This document shows, in pieces, positions 63,503 to 64,000 of a stretch of DNA of 64,000 nucleotides; the stretch's first letter is position 1, and each line of letters opens with the position of its first letter. Origin of the DNA: Tropicimonas marinistellae. Its GTDB lineage: Bacteria > Pseudomonadota > Alphaproteobacteria > Rhodobacterales > Rhodobacteraceae. The notes beneath the pieces are model-generated. The model saw only the letters and a program-made list of their open reading frames with translations. It made no database searches and was not told the DNA's origin. The position numbers were made by a program, and so were the translations under genes. Where the stretch lies: assembly GCF_001509585.1 (NCBI RefSeq), contig NZ_LNCI01000003.1, positions 186,001 to 250,000 of the forward strand, in the 5' to 3' direction.

Positions 63503-64000
63503 TGCGCCGCCACCTCCGCCGACGAGCGCCGGCCCCGAATGAGTTTCGGCCGTCCCGCAGCCCAGAGCGTCGCAACGATCAGCGCCGTGCCAAGAGCGGT
63601 TGGCAAGTAGACCAGCGGCCACAGCTCTGCGTCGCGCCGCGCCATGTCGGCCGTGACGTTCTCGATTGCCTGAAGCGCAATGATGATCAGCACCGCCAGC
63701 CCGATCTGCCGCCAGACGCCGAAACGGCTGAACCCGCCGATCATCAACGTCGAGAAGCCGATGAGCGCGACCACCAGCGGGTTGAAGGGCTGCGCGATCC
63801 GCAGATGGCCCTCGTAGAGGAAGTTGGCGCGTTTCTTGCCGGTGGCTTCCAGCGCCTCGGCATCGGGGGAAAACAGCGTCAGCGTGTCGTACTCGCGCAC
63901 GTCCCGCTGGTCCCGCCCGGCCGACTTCATCAGCGCACCCACGTCATAGGTGAAATTGTCGAACGTGGTGACGAGCAAACGCCGGTCCGTCAGGTCGAAG
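63499..64000 (-). CDS. lptF: LPS export permease LptF, N-terminus outside window
   Basis: C-terminal 167 codons of the LptF permease; the 5' part lies beyond base 64000. The visible part has a periplasmic segment (FLYEGHLRIAQPFNPLVVAL, then GFSTLMIGGFSRFGVWRQIG) and three membrane helices in a row near the end (VLIIIALQAIENV and LPTALGTALIVATLWA). The family name follows from its overlap with lptG and the shared C-terminal layout. Confidence 0.9.
   Translation of the reverse strand, partial: FDLTDRRLLVTTFDNFTYDVGALMKSAGRDQRDVREYDTLTLFSPDAEALEATGKKRANFLYEGHLRIAQPFNPLVVALIGFSTLMIGGFSRFGVWRQIGLAVLIIIALQAIENVTADMARRDAELWPLVYLPTALGTALIVATLWAAGRPKLIRGRRSSAEVAAQ

Noticed and set aside
60249-63575. 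Open frame that would extend LptD by about 390 residues
   Set aside because: The extra part is a shadow of lptG; the signal peptide of LptD begins at the ATG at 62399.

Overview
The window is GC-rich, densely coded DNA from an alphaproteobacterium, most likely a Rhodobacterales/Roseobacter-type organism. This rests on the conserved lptF-lptG-lptD-surA-pdxA-rsmA block, the glnB-glnA pair, a DUF4167 gene beside prfA-prmC, several TRAP and ABC solute importers, and a complete beta-hydroxyaspartate (bhc) operon. These are family-level inferences made by reading the translated sequence; no database search was run.

Layout. (1) 1-5.4 kb: a sugar-type ABC uptake locus with a binding protein cut by the window edge, an alpha/beta hydrolase, a GntR regulator, a divergent MalK/UgpC-type ATPase and a SAF-domain oxidoreductase. 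(2) 5.4-7.5 kb: a gene-poor stretch around a tRNA-Ser(GCU). (3) 7.5-13.7 kb: a urate catabolism island with PuuD, a LysR regulator, HIU hydrolase, an allantoinase/OHCU decarboxylase fusion, ureidoglycolate lyase and an NCS2 urate-type permease. An unassigned membrane carrier follows on the opposite strand. (4) 15.5-29.2 kb: a large IclR-controlled locus. The leftward operon encodes a CoA ligase, a double-hotdog dehydratase, a TRAP importer, both subunits of a methylcrotonyl-CoA-type carboxylase, HMG-CoA lyase and an enoyl-CoA hydratase. The rightward operon encodes IclR, a thioesterase and a class III CoA-transferase. (5) 29.5-33.9 kb: a DeoR regulator with a complete RbsABC-type importer. (6) 34.2-39.6 kb: bhcABCD with divergent bhcR, the beta-hydroxyaspartate pathway for glyoxylate. 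(7) 39.6-46.2 kb: ureidoglycine aminohydrolase, an XRE-cupin regulator, a small unknown protein, TetR, PPK2, a methyltransferase, metA and a P-loop protein. (8) 46.7-64 kb: FadL-type porin, EamA permease, glnA-glnB, nnrDE, mazG, prfA-prmC, DUF4167, then rsmA-pdxA-surA-lptD-lptG-lptF (cut by the right edge).

How the parts work together. Urate degradation ends in glyoxylate (AllA), and AllE, which supplies the AllA substrate, sits tail-to-tail with bhcR. The bhc operon converts glyoxylate plus glycine to oxaloacetate, so the window can encode a route from purine carbon to central metabolism. Allantoate amidohydrolase and the oxidation of hypoxanthine/xanthine are not present here. The 15.5-29.2 kb locus can be read as uptake, CoA activation, dehydration, carboxylation, hydration and cleavage of a C5 branched acid, with 3-hydroxyisovalerate or 3-methylcrotonate as the best-fitting substrates. 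No isovaleryl-CoA dehydrogenase lies in it. I regard this as the strongest candidate for an undescribed system in the window.

No CRISPR array, complete insertion sequence, prophage or rRNA gene was seen.
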